NCBI RefSeq assembly: GCF_016765775.1
Contig: NZ_JAESVN010000004.1
Location: 62,001-126,000 of the forward strand
DNA from: Szabonella alba
GTDB taxonomy: Bacteria > Pseudomonadota > Alphaproteobacteria > Rhodobacterales > Rhodobacteraceae
Direction of reading: 5' to 3'
Length of the DNA stretch: 64,000 nucleotides
Position 1 is the first letter of the stretch; every line of letters starts with the position of its first letter. Below are positions 39,391 to 48,666 of the stretch, in pieces. A model generated the notes under the pieces. That model ran no database searches and was not told where the DNA came from. It worked only from the letters and a program-made list of their open reading frames with translations. The translations under genes were made by a program, and so were the position numbers.

Positions 39391-40248
39391 TCAGCCGATC
39401 TTGTCTTGCGTTCTCAACTCAAAATCCGACGCATCATGGCGTTCATGCAGTTGCATGGCGGCATCGCCAAAGCTGCGATTGACCATCAGGCCCCGCTTGA
39501 CCGCAGGACGTTCGGCAATGCGTTTTGCCCAGTCCATCGCATTCGTATAGCTTTCAACATTCAGGAATTCTGCCGCGTTATAAACATTGCCCAGCAGAAC
39601 CTGCCCATACCAGGGCCAGATCGCGATATCAGCGATCGAATAATCCTGTCCCGCAATATAGGGCCGGTCGGCAAGCTGCCGGTCCAGAACGTCAAGCTGG
39701 CGCTTGGCCTCCATCGTGAAACGGTCGATCGCATATTCGATCTTATCCGGGGCATAGACGTAGAAATGCCCGAAACCGCCGCCCAGATAGGGGGCTGACC
39801 CCATCTGCCAGAACAGCCAGTTCAGTGTCTCGGTCCGTCCGGGGCCGGATTTCGGCAGAAATTCCCCGAACCTCTCGGCCAGATGCAGCAGGATCGAGCC
39901 GCTTTCGAACACCCGCACCGGGCTGTCCCCGGACCGGTCCATCAGCGCCGGGATCTTGGAATTCGGGTTCACATCGACAAAGCCCGATCCGAACTGATCG
40001 CCATCGCCGATCTTGATCAGCCAGGCGTCATATTCCGCGCCCTTATGGCCAAGGGCCAGCAGTTCCTCCAGCATCACCGTGACCTTCACCCCATTGGGCG
40101 TGGCCAGTGAATAAAGCTGCAGCGGGTGCTTGCCGACCGGCAGTTCCTTTTCATGCGTGGCCCCGGCAATGGGGCGGTTGGTCGAGGCGAAGGTGCCGCC
40201 ATTGCCCTGTTTCCATTCCCAGACCTTCGGGGGGGTATAATCGCTCAT
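39391..40248 (-). CDS. yghU: YghU-type glutathione S-transferase
   Basis: 285 residues. Glutathione-dependent disulfide-bond oxidoreductase type. It opens MSDYTPPKVWEWKQGNGGTFASTNRPIAGATHEKELPVG, the YghU-like N-terminal extension, then the thioredoxin-fold half with LYSLATPNGVKVTVMLEEL and the glutathione-binding NSKIPAL and ESGSILLHLA. The helical half has QDYSIADIAIWPW. ATG 40248 is used; upstream codons lie in the divergent intergenic region. Confidence 0.9.
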   Translation of the reverse strand: MSDYTPPKVWEWKQGNGGTFASTNRPIAGATHEKELPVGKHPLQLYSLATPNGVKVTVMLEELLALGHKGAEYDAWLIKIGDGDQFGSGFVDVNPNSKIPALMDRSGDSPVRVFESGSILLHLAERFGEFLPKSGPGRTETLNWLFWQMGSAPYLGGGFGHFYVYAPDKIEYAIDRFTMEAKRQLDVLDRQLADRPYIAGQDYSIADIAIWPWYGQVLLGNVYNAAEFLNVESYTNAMDWAKRIAERPAVKRGLMVNRSFGDAAMQLHERHDASDFELRTQDKIG

Positions 40249-40437
40249 TCTGTCCTCATCGGTTGGCCTTGTTTCCCAAGATGTAAGCGGCCCGCCCCGA
40301 CCTGCCAAGGCAGGACGGCGCACAGGCGGGTTTACCCTGCCGCACCCTCGGGCGGGCCGTTGGACGCGGCGCCGGGGCTTGACCCGCGCAGGGGGCCGGG
40401 GCCAGATGGGCGGCGCAACCAGTGCCGGAACCCGCCC

Positions 40438-41028
40438 ATGCCCGCGATCCTGATCCTTGCCGCCGGTTCCTCATCCCGGATGCGGGGGGGGGACAAGTTG
40501 ATGGAACAGATCGACGACCGCCCCCAGATCGCCCGGGCGGTCATGGCGGCAGCGGCGACGGGTCTGCCGGTGCTGGTGGCGCTGGATCCGGCCCGCACAG
40601 CGCGGATTGCGGCGCTGGCGGGGCTGAATTACCAAAGCGTCGCGGTGCCCGATGCGGCAAGCGGCATGGCGGCGTCCTTGCGACGGGGGCTGGTGGCGGC
40701 CCCACCGGGCGCGGTGTTGCTGCATCTGGCAGACCTGCCCGAGATCGACAGCGCCGATCTGTCCCGGATGATTGCAGAACATCACGCAACGCCGGATCTG
40801 ATCCTGCGCGCGACCGATGCTGCGGGCCGCCCCGGCCATCCGGTGCTTATCCCGGATTGGGCGCGCCCGGCCCTTGCCGGGATCACCGGCGATAGCGGCG
40901 CGCGCAATCTGTTGCGGACCGAGGCTGCGCGGCTGCGCATGGTGCCCCTGCCCGGCCTGCGCGCAACCACCGATCTGGACACGCCCGAGGACTGGGCCGC
41001 ATGGCGTGCCGCAAGGCTGCAGTCCTGA
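40438..41028 (+). CDS. MobA-like nucleotidyltransferase (MoCo cytidylyl/guanylyltransferase type)
   Basis: 196 residues. Starts MPAILILAAGSSSRMRGGDKLMEQI, the nucleotide-binding loop of the MobA/MocA group with its Lys, and has LLHLADLPEIDSADLSRM and GRPGHPVLIPDW, as in MocA/XdhC-associated transferases. It probably attaches CMP or GMP to molybdopterin for an enzyme such as xanthine or CO dehydrogenase. No partner molybdoenzyme is in the window. The ATG at 40438 has only a weak GGAA site. Confidence 0.8.
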   Translation: MPAILILAAGSSSRMRGGDKLMEQIDDRPQIARAVMAAAATGLPVLVALDPARTARIAALAGLNYQSVAVPDAASGMAASLRRGLVAAPPGAVLLHLADLPEIDSADLSRMIAEHHATPDLILRATDAAGRPGHPVLIPDWARPALAGITGDSGARNLLRTEAARLRMVPLPGLRATTDLDTPEDWAAWRAARLQS

Positions 41029-41031
41029 AAA

Positions 41032-41064
41032 AGGAAAAGGGGCGACAGGATCGCCCCTTTTCCT
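41032..41064. terminator. bidirectional intrinsic terminator
   Basis: Perfect 14-base stem AGGAAAAGGGGCGA/TCGCCCCTTTTCCT with CAGGA loop, between a plus-strand gene ending at 41028 and a minus-strand gene ending at 41120. It is strongest for the minus strand, where TTTTTC follows. Confidence 0.85.
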
Positions 41065-41119
41065 CGATACGCGCGCCCCCAAGACGACGCATCAGCTGCA
41101 ACTGGTTAACCGTCCGGGG

Positions 41120-44107
41120 TCAGCGCGTCAGCAGACGGGCCTCATGCTTTTTCAGGGTGCGGCGCGCCGCCATATAGCCTTCCATCCCCTGTTCGCTTTT
41201 CAGTTCGGGGAACAGCTCAAAGATCTCATTGCGCTGCGCATTGCCCATACCCTTGAGCGTGTAATCACCGGGCTGGAAGCTTTCGGTCCACGCCCCGTCC
41301 GACAGCACAACCTCATGCTGGTCGAACATGAAGTGGAGATAGGTGGTGCCAAGGCTTTCGACCTCGAAGATACCGCGCGCACCCACCAGATGCTTGGCCG
41401 CAACCAGCACCTCATGCTCGTCAAAATAGAGCGAGGTGCGGTCATTGGCGACCAGAACCCGGTGGTTCGGGCTGACCATCATATCGCGTTCGGGCAGGCC
41501 GTTCCCAAGGCTACCCTGACGGATCATGATGGGCCGCAGATGCGGATTGGCGACAAAGGCGCCCCCGTCCATGACCTTGGCACCAGTCCAGCGGATTTCC
41601 TGAATGCCGTTATCGCGGGTGATGACCCGATCCCCGGCGCGCAGGCGCTCCACCGGAACCTCACCCTTCGGCGTCGCGATCAGCGTGCCGGGGGTAAAGC
41701 AGGGGATGACATTCTCGATATTGACGAAGCGCATCTGCCCCGTCGGATTGCCCTCGGCATCGAGGAAGTCGACGATGCCGTTCTCGACATTGTCCTCGTC
41801 ATAGGTCACGCGCAGCGGGCCGGAACCGCGCAGGTCAAGGGTGTCGTAATCGTCACCCTCTTCACCGCCATCAATGAAGGTGCCGGGACCGCCCGCCACA
41901 TCATCAACGATGAAGAGGTCGCGATCCGCGCCGCCCGAAAGCTCATTGACGCCCGGCCCGCCATGGATCGTGTCATTGCCGTCGCCGCCATAGATGGTGT
42001 CATTGTCGACGCCACCGAACAGCAGGTCATTGCCTTCATCGCCGAAGATGATATCGGCATCGTCACGACCATAGATCGTATCGTCGCCCTCACCGCCGAA
42101 CAGAAGGTCGGGGTTGTTTTCGGGGCGCAGATCGACATCGTCGGGCAGATCCAGCGCATCGCCGATCGTGTCATCGAGGCCGCCATAGATCAGGTCATTG
42201 CCCGCGCCGCCAAAGACGGTATCGGCCCCTTCACCACCGATCAGCGTGTCATTGCCGTCACCGCCATAGACCAGATCCGCGTCGATCCCGGCATTGACGA
42301 AGTCATCCCCCGCCCCGGCATGGATCGTATCGGCATCGTCGCCGGTCAGGATCGTGTCATTGCCAGACCCGCCAAAGACCAGATCGCGGTCATTCTCGGG
42401 ATCGGTATCGGCCGGATAGACACCCGGATAGTCGATATCGGGCAGCGGACGCGTGCCGGATGTGTCGATATAGTTGTCACCCTCGCCGCCATAGACCGTG
42501 TCGCTTCCGTCGCCGCCGAAGATCCGGTCATCGCCCGCATCGCCATGCAGCAGGTCATCACCGGCCCCGCCATAAAGCTGGTCCTCGCCATCCCCGCCGA
42601 TCAGCGTGTCATGACCCGCACCGCCATAAAGCGTGTCATTGCCAGCCTCGCCATGCAATTCGTCCCGGCCCGCGCCACCATAGACAAGGTCATTGCCCTC
42701 ACCGGCCAGAACTGTGTCATCACCCGCACCGGAATAGACGGTGTCATCCCCGGCCCCGGCCTCGACCCGGTCATCATTGGGCGCGTCGCCGGGGATGATC
42801 GCATCCTCGGCGTCAATGCGGTCGCCGTCATAGGGGTCCACATAGGTCTCGTCGATCAGGTCGGCGCCTTCGGTGCCGCGCACGATGCCATCGCGGTCGA
42901 CGTCAGGGGACACGGTCACAACAACCGTCGCCTCATCGGTCAGGCCGTCAGGATCGGTCACGACATAGGTGATCGCGGCCTCACCGGCGAAATCATCGGC
43001 GGGGGTGAAGGTCAGGGTGCCGTCGGAATTGACCGCGACAACACCGACCGCCGCACCGCCCACTACGACCGGAGAGCCCGCGACGCGCAGCGCATCACCA
43101 TCCACATCGCTGTCATTGGCCAGAACGTCGATCACGACCGGCGTGTTCAGCGTGGTCGATGCCGTATCGTCATTCGCCACCGGCGCGTCATTGACCGGGT
43201 TGACGGTGACCGTGACGGTGGAGGTGGCGGTATTGACGTCCGTGTCGGTCACGTCATAGGTGATCGTATCGGTGCCGTTCCAGTCCGGGGCGGGCGAATA
43301 AACCAGCGTGCCATCCGGGTTGACGGTCACTGTGCCGTTTTCGGCAACCGGCGTGCCCGTAACGGTCAGCGGCTGGCCCTGCGGATCGCTGTCATTGGAC
43401 AGAACGTCGATCACGACGGGCACATCCTCATCGGTTTCGGCACTGTCGGGATTGGCGACCGGCGTCTGCGACCCGTTATCAACCGTGTCGGACAGCGAGA
43501 AATGCTCGACCGAGCCGTTGAAGTACTGATCGATATTGTTCAGCTGCGCCGGGTCGGAATTTGCCTGCCCCGCCCCGATGATCCAGGGTTGGCTGCTGTC
43601 GCCCTGATCCATCGTCAGACCCGCCGGAACATCCGCCGAATAGGCCGCCCCGTCGGTCAGGTTCGTGATCTGAACGCTGCCGCCCTCCTCCGCATCCCAG
43701 GAATAGCTGAGATTGACCTCATCCCCGGGGCTCAGAAACCCGGCCTCGGTCTGGAAGGTCGTCGTCTCCCCTTCGGATTCATGCGAGATCAGAACCGAAC
43801 CATCGGCCAGCACCTCGATGCGGAAGCCGCCCGGGTTTTCTCCGGCCGTGTCGCGTGACAGGATCGTATTGGCGCCGTCGCCCTGATGCGCGGACTGGGC
43901 AAACTGGATTGCCAGCGTGCCGCGCTGCATCTGGAAGGTCGGATCGGCATAGATCTTGACCTTGTCATCCACCCCGTCCAGCACCGCGCGCCCGTCGACA
44001 GCGCTGGCCCCGTCCAGATAGACCCCGTCCTGTGCGCCGTTTCCGACTGCGGAATCGGCCGCGACAGTGCTGGTGTCGTCAAAATTAAAGAGCGCAAATA
44101 CCGGCAT
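41120..44107 (-). CDS. secreted RTX protein with Hint domain and Ig-like repeats
   Basis: 995 residues. N-terminus (about 1-210) is LamG/concanavalin-like (VDGRAVLDGVDDKVKIYA...). Two cadherin-like repeats follow (about 217-405), each with a xxVVIDVLxNDSDxxG start and a ITYxVTD end. About 410-745 is a long run of Ca2+-binding RTX nonapeptides (GGxGNDxLxGG). Then a Hint domain starts at C803 (PCFTPGTLIATPKGEVPVERLRAGD, SPNHRVLV), as in the Hint_2 group found in Rhodobacterales, followed by a basic C-terminus. No signal peptide; type I secretion through the C-terminal/RTX region is likely. Hint suggests self-cleavage. Role in adhesion or biofilm is inferred. Confidence 0.9.
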   Translation of the reverse strand: MPVFALFNFDDTSTVAADSAVGNGAQDGVYLDGASAVDGRAVLDGVDDKVKIYADPTFQMQRGTLAIQFAQSAHQGDGANTILSRDTAGENPGGFRIEVLADGSVLISHESEGETTTFQTEAGFLSPGDEVNLSYSWDAEEGGSVQITNLTDGAAYSADVPAGLTMDQGDSSQPWIIGAGQANSDPAQLNNIDQYFNGSVEHFSLSDTVDNGSQTPVANPDSAETDEDVPVVIDVLSNDSDPQGQPLTVTGTPVAENGTVTVNPDGTLVYSPAPDWNGTDTITYDVTDTDVNTATSTVTVTVNPVNDAPVANDDTASTTLNTPVVIDVLANDSDVDGDALRVAGSPVVVGGAAVGVVAVNSDGTLTFTPADDFAGEAAITYVVTDPDGLTDEATVVVTVSPDVDRDGIVRGTEGADLIDETYVDPYDGDRIDAEDAIIPGDAPNDDRVEAGAGDDTVYSGAGDDTVLAGEGNDLVYGGAGRDELHGEAGNDTLYGGAGHDTLIGGDGEDQLYGGAGDDLLHGDAGDDRIFGGDGSDTVYGGEGDNYIDTSGTRPLPDIDYPGVYPADTDPENDRDLVFGGSGNDTILTGDDADTIHAGAGDDFVNAGIDADLVYGGDGNDTLIGGEGADTVFGGAGNDLIYGGLDDTIGDALDLPDDVDLRPENNPDLLFGGEGDDTIYGRDDADIIFGDEGNDLLFGGVDNDTIYGGDGNDTIHGGPGVNELSGGADRDLFIVDDVAGGPGTFIDGGEEGDDYDTLDLRGSGPLRVTYDEDNVENGIVDFLDAEGNPTGQMRFVNIENVIPCFTPGTLIATPKGEVPVERLRAGDRVITRDNGIQEIRWTGAKVMDGGAFVANPHLRPIMIRQGSLGNGLPERDMMVSPNHRVLVANDRTSLYFDEHEVLVAAKHLVGARGIFEVESLGTTYLHFMFDQHEVVLSDGAWTESFQPGDYTLKGMGNAQRNEIFELFPELKSEQGMEGYMAARRTLKKHEARLLTR

Positions 44108-45103
44108 GTGCTTCCTGTCCCCAAATCGGCCGGAACCGCCTCAGCGGTGCCGCCATTCCATCAACCGCGACTGCAGCGCAGCCGCACGACCAGAGCGGTG
44201 ACCAGAGGGCACAACCGCAAAATTCCGGCACATCGAAGGAGTGAGGCATACCGCCGGAACGCGGGCAAAGACCCGCGGGCGGAACAGCAGGATCGTCCCG
44301 ATAACCGGGACCAGGGTCGAAAGGACCCAGGCTTTGGCAGCATCCATTACCCAAATGCACATATCGCGCACCACACTCAGTTCGACCGCCCCCACGGCCA
44401 TAGCCCTCCCAGAAGGGCCTTCACTGAATACTCCCGCAGCGCTGCGCACGCAAAGGGGAATAATGGCGAACTTGCGTCAAGAAAATACAAGACCCATGGA
44501 TCAGCGCCAGATTCCGGTCGTGAAACAAGGCTGACTGTTTCGAAACTGGAAACCGTGCTCACCTCATAACTGGCGCAGTTTCGCAGGTTTTCGCCGCAAT
44601 CAAGGCAGATCATCCGCTCGGCCTGCCATCGCTTCAGGGGTGATTGTCGTCGGGTCAGCAACAAATCGCCGTCCTGAACTGATGGGTGACCCCGGGCATA
44701 ATTTGCCCACAATTTCGTTGCAGCCCGATCCGGGGTTGTTGCCCCTTTGGATGCAAACCTGTCGAAAAGTCAGGTTTCAGTTCCTTTCAGACAACTGTGC
44801 CCGGGCAAGAGAGAATCAATTTGATGCAAAAGTGATTCGAATTTTCCGACACCGGAACGCCTGAAATCCAACAGAAATTCCCGATCCGTGCCTTATCAGA
44901 CTCCGTCAGACTGCCCCTGCCATGGCCGGAAACGGACAAATCCGATGCCGGGGACTACACCTAAGGGACGTTTGTCAAGTATTTTTTACACCTCAGGGTT
45001 GTGCGCAGTGTCGGACTGCCCCGACAGGAGGCACCGTTTCTGCCTCTGGATCCGGCCCTGTTTCCACGCATCCTGCCTGCCGGATAGGGCTGCGGCCCTC
45101 TCG
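44108..45103. other. about 1 kb without a supported gene
   Basis: Upstream of the RTX/Hint gene, no open frame here has a recognisable domain, a good ribosome site and sensible codon use together; the frames are short and overlap both strands. The stretch is AT-richer than the flanks in its central part. It holds two TACACCTMAGGG copies (44956-44967 and 44987-44998) and a run of T. It may be a long leader/control region, hold a small RNA, or be a decayed gene. Confidence 0.5.
44956..44998. promoter_or_regulatory. paired TACACCTMAGGG sites
   Basis: TACACCTAAGGG and TACACCTCAGGG, each containing the dyad CCTNAGG, lie 31 bases apart start to start, about three helical turns, with an AT-rich centre (TTGTCAAGTATTTTTTA). 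Placed in the non-coding gap between two minus-strand genes. A tandem activator site is plausible; no regulator is assigned. Confidence 0.35.
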
Positions 45104-45592
45104 TCAGCCATTGGCACGGGTCACGGCCCCCTGCACGCCCTGCCAGCCGTCGCGCACCAAGGCGATCCCCAGCACCCGCTCGGGATTGGTGGGGGGCGGC
45201 ATTTCCACCCCTTCCAGCTTGTGAAATCCGAAGCGGGAATAATAGGGCGCGTCGCCCACCAGCATCGCCCGTTCCCAGCCAAGCCGGCGCGCGGCTGCCA
45301 GACTTTCAGTAATCAGCAATGCGCCTAACCCCTCTCCCTGCCGGGTCGGATGCACCGCGACAGGGCCCAGCAACAGCGCATCCTGTCCGCCCACCTCAAC
45401 CGGCCAATAGCGGATGGCAGCGGCCAGAACGCCCTCGGCATCGCGCAGCACCAGGCAAAGCGAGGCCACCGTCGGAACCCCCTCCCGCAGCCGGTATGAG
45501 GACAGCGCCGTGCGTCCGGGCGCGAAGCAAAGGTCGTAAAGCGCCTCCACCTCCCACCAGTCGGCTTCGGTCTCCTCCTCCAGACGATACAT
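45104..45592 (-). CDS. GNAT N-acetyltransferase
   Basis: 162 residues. Typical YhbS-like GNAT: YRLEEETEADWWEVEALYDLCF, then ALLLGPVAVHPTRQGEGLGALLITESLAAARRLGWERAMLVGDAPYYSRFGF, with the acetyl-CoA loop RQGEGLG. The start at 45592 (MYRLEE) gives the usual length; ATG at 45604 would add four residues. Substrate unknown. It is divergent from mtnP over about 146 bases. Confidence 0.88.
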   Translation of the reverse strand: MYRLEEETEADWWEVEALYDLCFAPGRTALSSYRLREGVPTVASLCLVLRDAEGVLAAAIRYWPVEVGGQDALLLGPVAVHPTRQGEGLGALLITESLAAARRLGWERAMLVGDAPYYSRFGFHKLEGVEMPPPTNPERVLGIALVRDGWQGVQGAVTRANG

Positions 45593-45738
45593 GGCGCCCC
45601 CCATCCCGAATCCAGCGGCTAGGCCGCGTAACATGCAGGAGGAACAGGGGCAAATGCCGAAATCGCATCGCGCCGCGATAGCGCTTTCCCCGGCATGGCC
45701 CCGCGACTATCCTGCCCAGGGCAGCAAGGGATAGAGCG

Positions 45739-46602
45739 ATGAAAACCATGATCGGCGTGATCGGCGGCTCGGGCCTGTATGAGATCGACGGGTTGGAAGG
45801 CGCAAGCTGGGTCAAGGTGAGATCACCCTGGGGTAAACCTTCGGATGAGGTGCTGCTGGGCCGCCTTGACGGTGTTCCCATGGCCTTTCTACCGCGTCAT
45901 GGCCGCGGCCACCGGCTCGCCCCCACCGATGTGCCCTACCGCGCGAATATCGACGCGCTCAAACGGCTGGGCTGCACCGATATCATTTCGGTTTCGGCCT
46001 GCGGCAGCCTGCGCGCCGATTACCGGCCCGGCGATTTCGTGATCGTGGATCAGTTCATCGACCGCACCTTCGCGCGTGAGAAGTCCTTTTTCGGTGCAGG
46101 CTGTGTTGCGCATGTCTCGATGGCCGATCCGACCTGCCCGCGTCTGGGGGAGGCCTGCGCCCGGGCCGCATCAGGTGTGACCGTGCATCGCGGCGGCACC
46201 TATCTGGCGATGGAGGGGCCGCAGTTTTCCACCCGTGCGGAATCGCGGCTTTACCGGCAATGGGGCGCGGATGTGATCGGCATGACCAATATGCCCGAGG
46301 CGAAACTGGCCCGCGAGGCCGAGCTTTGTTATGCCACCGTTGCCATGGTCACCGATTATGACTGCTGGCATGACGATCATGGCGCCGTGGATGTGGCCGC
46401 GGTGATTGCGGTGCTGAAGGCCAATTCCGGCCGCGCCAAGGCGCTGCTGGCCGCCCTGCCCGCAATCCTTGGCCCTGACCGGCCGCTTTGCCCCCATGGC
46501 TGCGACCGCGCGCTGGATCATGCGATCATGACCGCCCGCGATGCGCGCGACCCCGATCTGCTGGCCCGGCTGGATGCCGTGGCGGGCCGTCTGCTGTCCT
46601 GA
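45739..46602 (+). CDS. mtnP: S-methyl-5'-thioadenosine phosphorylase
   Basis: Splits methylthioadenosine into adenine and methylthioribose-1-phosphate. 287 residues. PNP-family landmarks: [15 protein letters not shown] with phosphate-binding, [91 protein letters not shown] and the late TDYDCW with Asp for adenine. The next gene, apt, salvages the released adenine, so the pair forms a short MTA-to-AMP route. Gap to apt 16 bases. Confidence 0.96.
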   Translation: MKTMIGVIGGSGLYEIDGLEGASWVKVRSPWGKPSDEVLLGRLDGVPMAFLPRHGRGHRLAPTDVPYRANIDALKRLGCTDIISVSACGSLRADYRPGDFVIVDQFIDRTFAREKSFFGAGCVAHVSMADPTCPRLGEACARAASGVTVHRGGTYLAMEGPQFSTRAESRLYRQWGADVIGMTNMPEAKLAREAELCYATVAMVTDYDCWHDDHGAVDVAAVIAVLKANSGRAKALLAALPAILGPDRPLCPHGCDRALDHAIMTARDARDPDLLARLDAVAGRLLS

Positions 46603-46618
46603 CCGAACCGGAGCCGTC

Positions 46619-47149
46619 ATGAAAACCGTCAAGGATTACATCCGCACCATCGTCGATTTCCCGCATGAGGGGATCCTGTTTCGCGACGTGACCACGCTTT
46701 TCGCCGATGCGCGCGGGTTCCGCATGGCGGTCGATCAGTTGCTGGCGCCCTATGCCGGGCTGCGCATCGACAAGGTGGCGGGGCTTGAGGCGCGCGGTTT
46801 CATTCTGGGCGGCGCGGTGGCGCATCAGTTGTCCACCGGTTTTGTGCCGATCCGCAAGAAGGGCAAGCTGCCGGGCCAGACGATCAGCCAGTCCTACACG
46901 CTGGAATATGGTGAGGCGGTGGTGGAAATGCATGAGGACGCCCTGCAGCCCGGGGAACGGGTGCTGCTGGTCGATGATCTGCTGGCCACCGGCGGCACAG
47001 CCGAGGCGGGCATCCGCCTGCTGGAACGGCTGGGGGCCGAGATCGTGGGCTGCGCCTTCGTGGTGGATCTGCCCGATCTGGGCGGCCGGAAGAAACTGGA
47101 AGGCATGGGCATGGCGATCCATACCCTGTGCGAATTCGAGGGGCTGTAA
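46619..47149 (+). CDS. apt: adenine phosphoribosyltransferase
   Basis: Makes AMP from adenine and PRPP. 176 residues. Begins [34 protein letters not shown], and has the adenine-site [30 protein letters not shown], and the PRPP motif [26 protein letters not shown] lies before the ATG at 46619; the longer upstream frame overlaps mtnP and is rejected. Operon with mtnP. Confidence 0.97.
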   Translation: MKTVKDYIRTIVDFPHEGILFRDVTTLFADARGFRMAVDQLLAPYAGLRIDKVAGLEARGFILGGAVAHQLSTGFVPIRKKGKLPGQTISQSYTLEYGEAVVEMHEDALQPGERVLLVDDLLATGGTAEAGIRLLERLGAEIVGCAFVVDLPDLGGRKKLEGMGMAIHTLCEFEGL

Positions 47150-47168
47150 ACGCCGGGTGCCTGCCCTG

Positions 47169-48584
47169 CTACCGCATCCGCAGCACCGCGCCCGGGTTCA
47201 GGATGCCCAAAGGATCCAGCGCATCCTTGATCGTCCGCATCGCGGCCAGTTTCGCCGGATCGCCATAGCGTTCCAGATCCTCGACCTTCAGCCGCCCGAT
47301 TCCGTGTTCGGCAGAAACCGACCCGTCGCGCGCATGCACAAGGTCATGCACCATCGCCATGATCGACGGCGCTGCGGCCTGATGCTGCGCGCGGCTTTCG
47401 CCCTGAACAGGAAAGACGTTGTAATGCAGGTTGCCGTCGCCCAGATGGCCGAAACAGTTGATCCGCCAATTGCCAATTGCGGCCAGCGCCGGCCCCGCCT
47501 CGGCGATGAAATCCGCGATCCGGCCCAAGGGCAGCGAGATGTCATGGCTTGAAATCGCCCCGATCCGCTTGTTCGCCGCCGGGATGGTTTCGCGCAAGGC
47601 CCAGAATTCGGCGCGCTGTGCCTCTGATTGCGCGATCACCCCGTCGCTGACCAGTCCCGCCTCAAGCCCCGCCTCGAACAGCCCTTCCAGTGCTGCGGCA
47701 GGGTCCAGCCCCTGCGGAAGGCCCAGCTCGACCAGCACCATCCAGTCGGGCCGGGGGCTGAAGGGCTGGCGCGTATCGGGCAGTTTCTCGGTCAGGAAAT
47801 CAAGCCCGGTGCCACCGATCAGTTCAAAGGCCGAGATCAGCCCGCCCAGCCGGTCCTGCGCCAGCGCCAGAAGCGACAGCGCCGCCGCCGGATCCTCGAC
47901 CACGAAAAACGCCGTGCCTTCTCCTGCCGGGCGCGGCACCAGTTTCAGGCTGGCCGCCGTAATGACGCCCAATGTGCCCTCGGACCCGATCAGCAGGTTG
48001 CGCAGGTCATAGCCGGTATTGTCCTTGCGCAGCCGCTTCAACCCGTTCCAGATCGTGCCATCGGGCAGCACCGCCTCAAGCCCCAGACAGAGATCGCGCG
48101 CATTGCCGTAGCGCAGCACATTCACCCCGCCCGCATTGGTGGCCAGATTGCCGCCGATCCGCGCCGTGCCCTCGGATGCCAGCGACAGCGGGAACAGCCG
48201 GTCCACGCCTTCCGCCGCGGCGCGGATTTCGGCCAGTGTGGCCCCGGCCTCGGCCACCAGCACGTTTTCCTGCGGATGCAGCGCGCGGATGGACCGCATC
48301 CGTTCCAGAGACAAAAGGATCGGCACCGGCCCCTCAGGCATGACTTGCCCGCCGACCAGCCCGGTGCCACCGCCCAGCGGAATGACACCGACCCGGGACG
48401 CCGCGCAGGTGCGGATCACCTGTGATACCTCGGCAACCGTCGCCGGGCGCACGACCGCCGCCGCGCGCCCCTGATAGCGGCCGCGCGGCTCTTCCAGATC
48501 ACGGGGTTCAGGCGCGCGCAGACTGCCCTCGGGCAGGCAGGATTCCAGCTGGCGGATGAAGTCCCCGGTCGCGTCATTGAGCAT
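47169..48584 (-). CDS. FAD-linked 2-hydroxyacid dehydrogenase (GlcD/D-2-hydroxyglutarate type)
   Basis: 471 residues. FAD PCMH domain with VVRPATVAEVSQVIRTCAASRVGVIPLGGGTGLVGG, RIGGNLATNAGGVNVLRYGNARDLCLGLEAVLPDG, and TGYDLRNLLIGSEGTLGVITAA. The C-terminal cap has NCFGHLGDGNLHYNVF with metal His and SVSAEHGIGRLKVEDL. Family members oxidise D-lactate, glycolate or D-2-hydroxyglutarate. The short, single-chain form best fits D-lactate or D-2-hydroxyglutarate, but the substrate is unproven. AGGGGAGG precedes the ATG. Confidence 0.88.
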   Translation of the reverse strand: MLNDATGDFIRQLESCLPEGSLRAPEPRDLEEPRGRYQGRAAAVVRPATVAEVSQVIRTCAASRVGVIPLGGGTGLVGGQVMPEGPVPILLSLERMRSIRALHPQENVLVAEAGATLAEIRAAAEGVDRLFPLSLASEGTARIGGNLATNAGGVNVLRYGNARDLCLGLEAVLPDGTIWNGLKRLRKDNTGYDLRNLLIGSEGTLGVITAASLKLVPRPAGEGTAFFVVEDPAAALSLLALAQDRLGGLISAFELIGGTGLDFLTEKLPDTRQPFSPRPDWMVLVELGLPQGLDPAAALEGLFEAGLEAGLVSDGVIAQSEAQRAEFWALRETIPAANKRIGAISSHDISLPLGRIADFIAEAGPALAAIGNWRINCFGHLGDGNLHYNVFPVQGESRAQHQAAAPSIMAMVHDLVHARDGSVSAEHGIGRLKVEDLERYGDPAKLAAMRTIKDALDPLGILNPGAVLRMR

Positions 48585-48666
48585 GATCGGCCTCCCCTTT
48601 GCCCCTGACTACCGCGACCGACAGGCGGGGGGAAAGATCAATTCCGCAAGGCGGGTGCGGCAAATC

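Noticed and set aside
39373-39392. AGATCTAGAG stretch after acnA resembling cloning sites
   Set aside because: A short chance match; flanking DNA is continuous native sequence.
40817-43858. Very long open frame on the plus strand opposite the RTX/Hint gene
   Set aside because: It is the reverse of the RTX repeat DNA, whose strong codon bias leaves the opposite frame open; no known domain and the minus-strand product is unmistakable.
44377-44712. Minus-strand frame of 111 residues in the 1-kb gap
   Set aside because: No ribosome site, mixed composition and no family resemblance; kept as non-coding.
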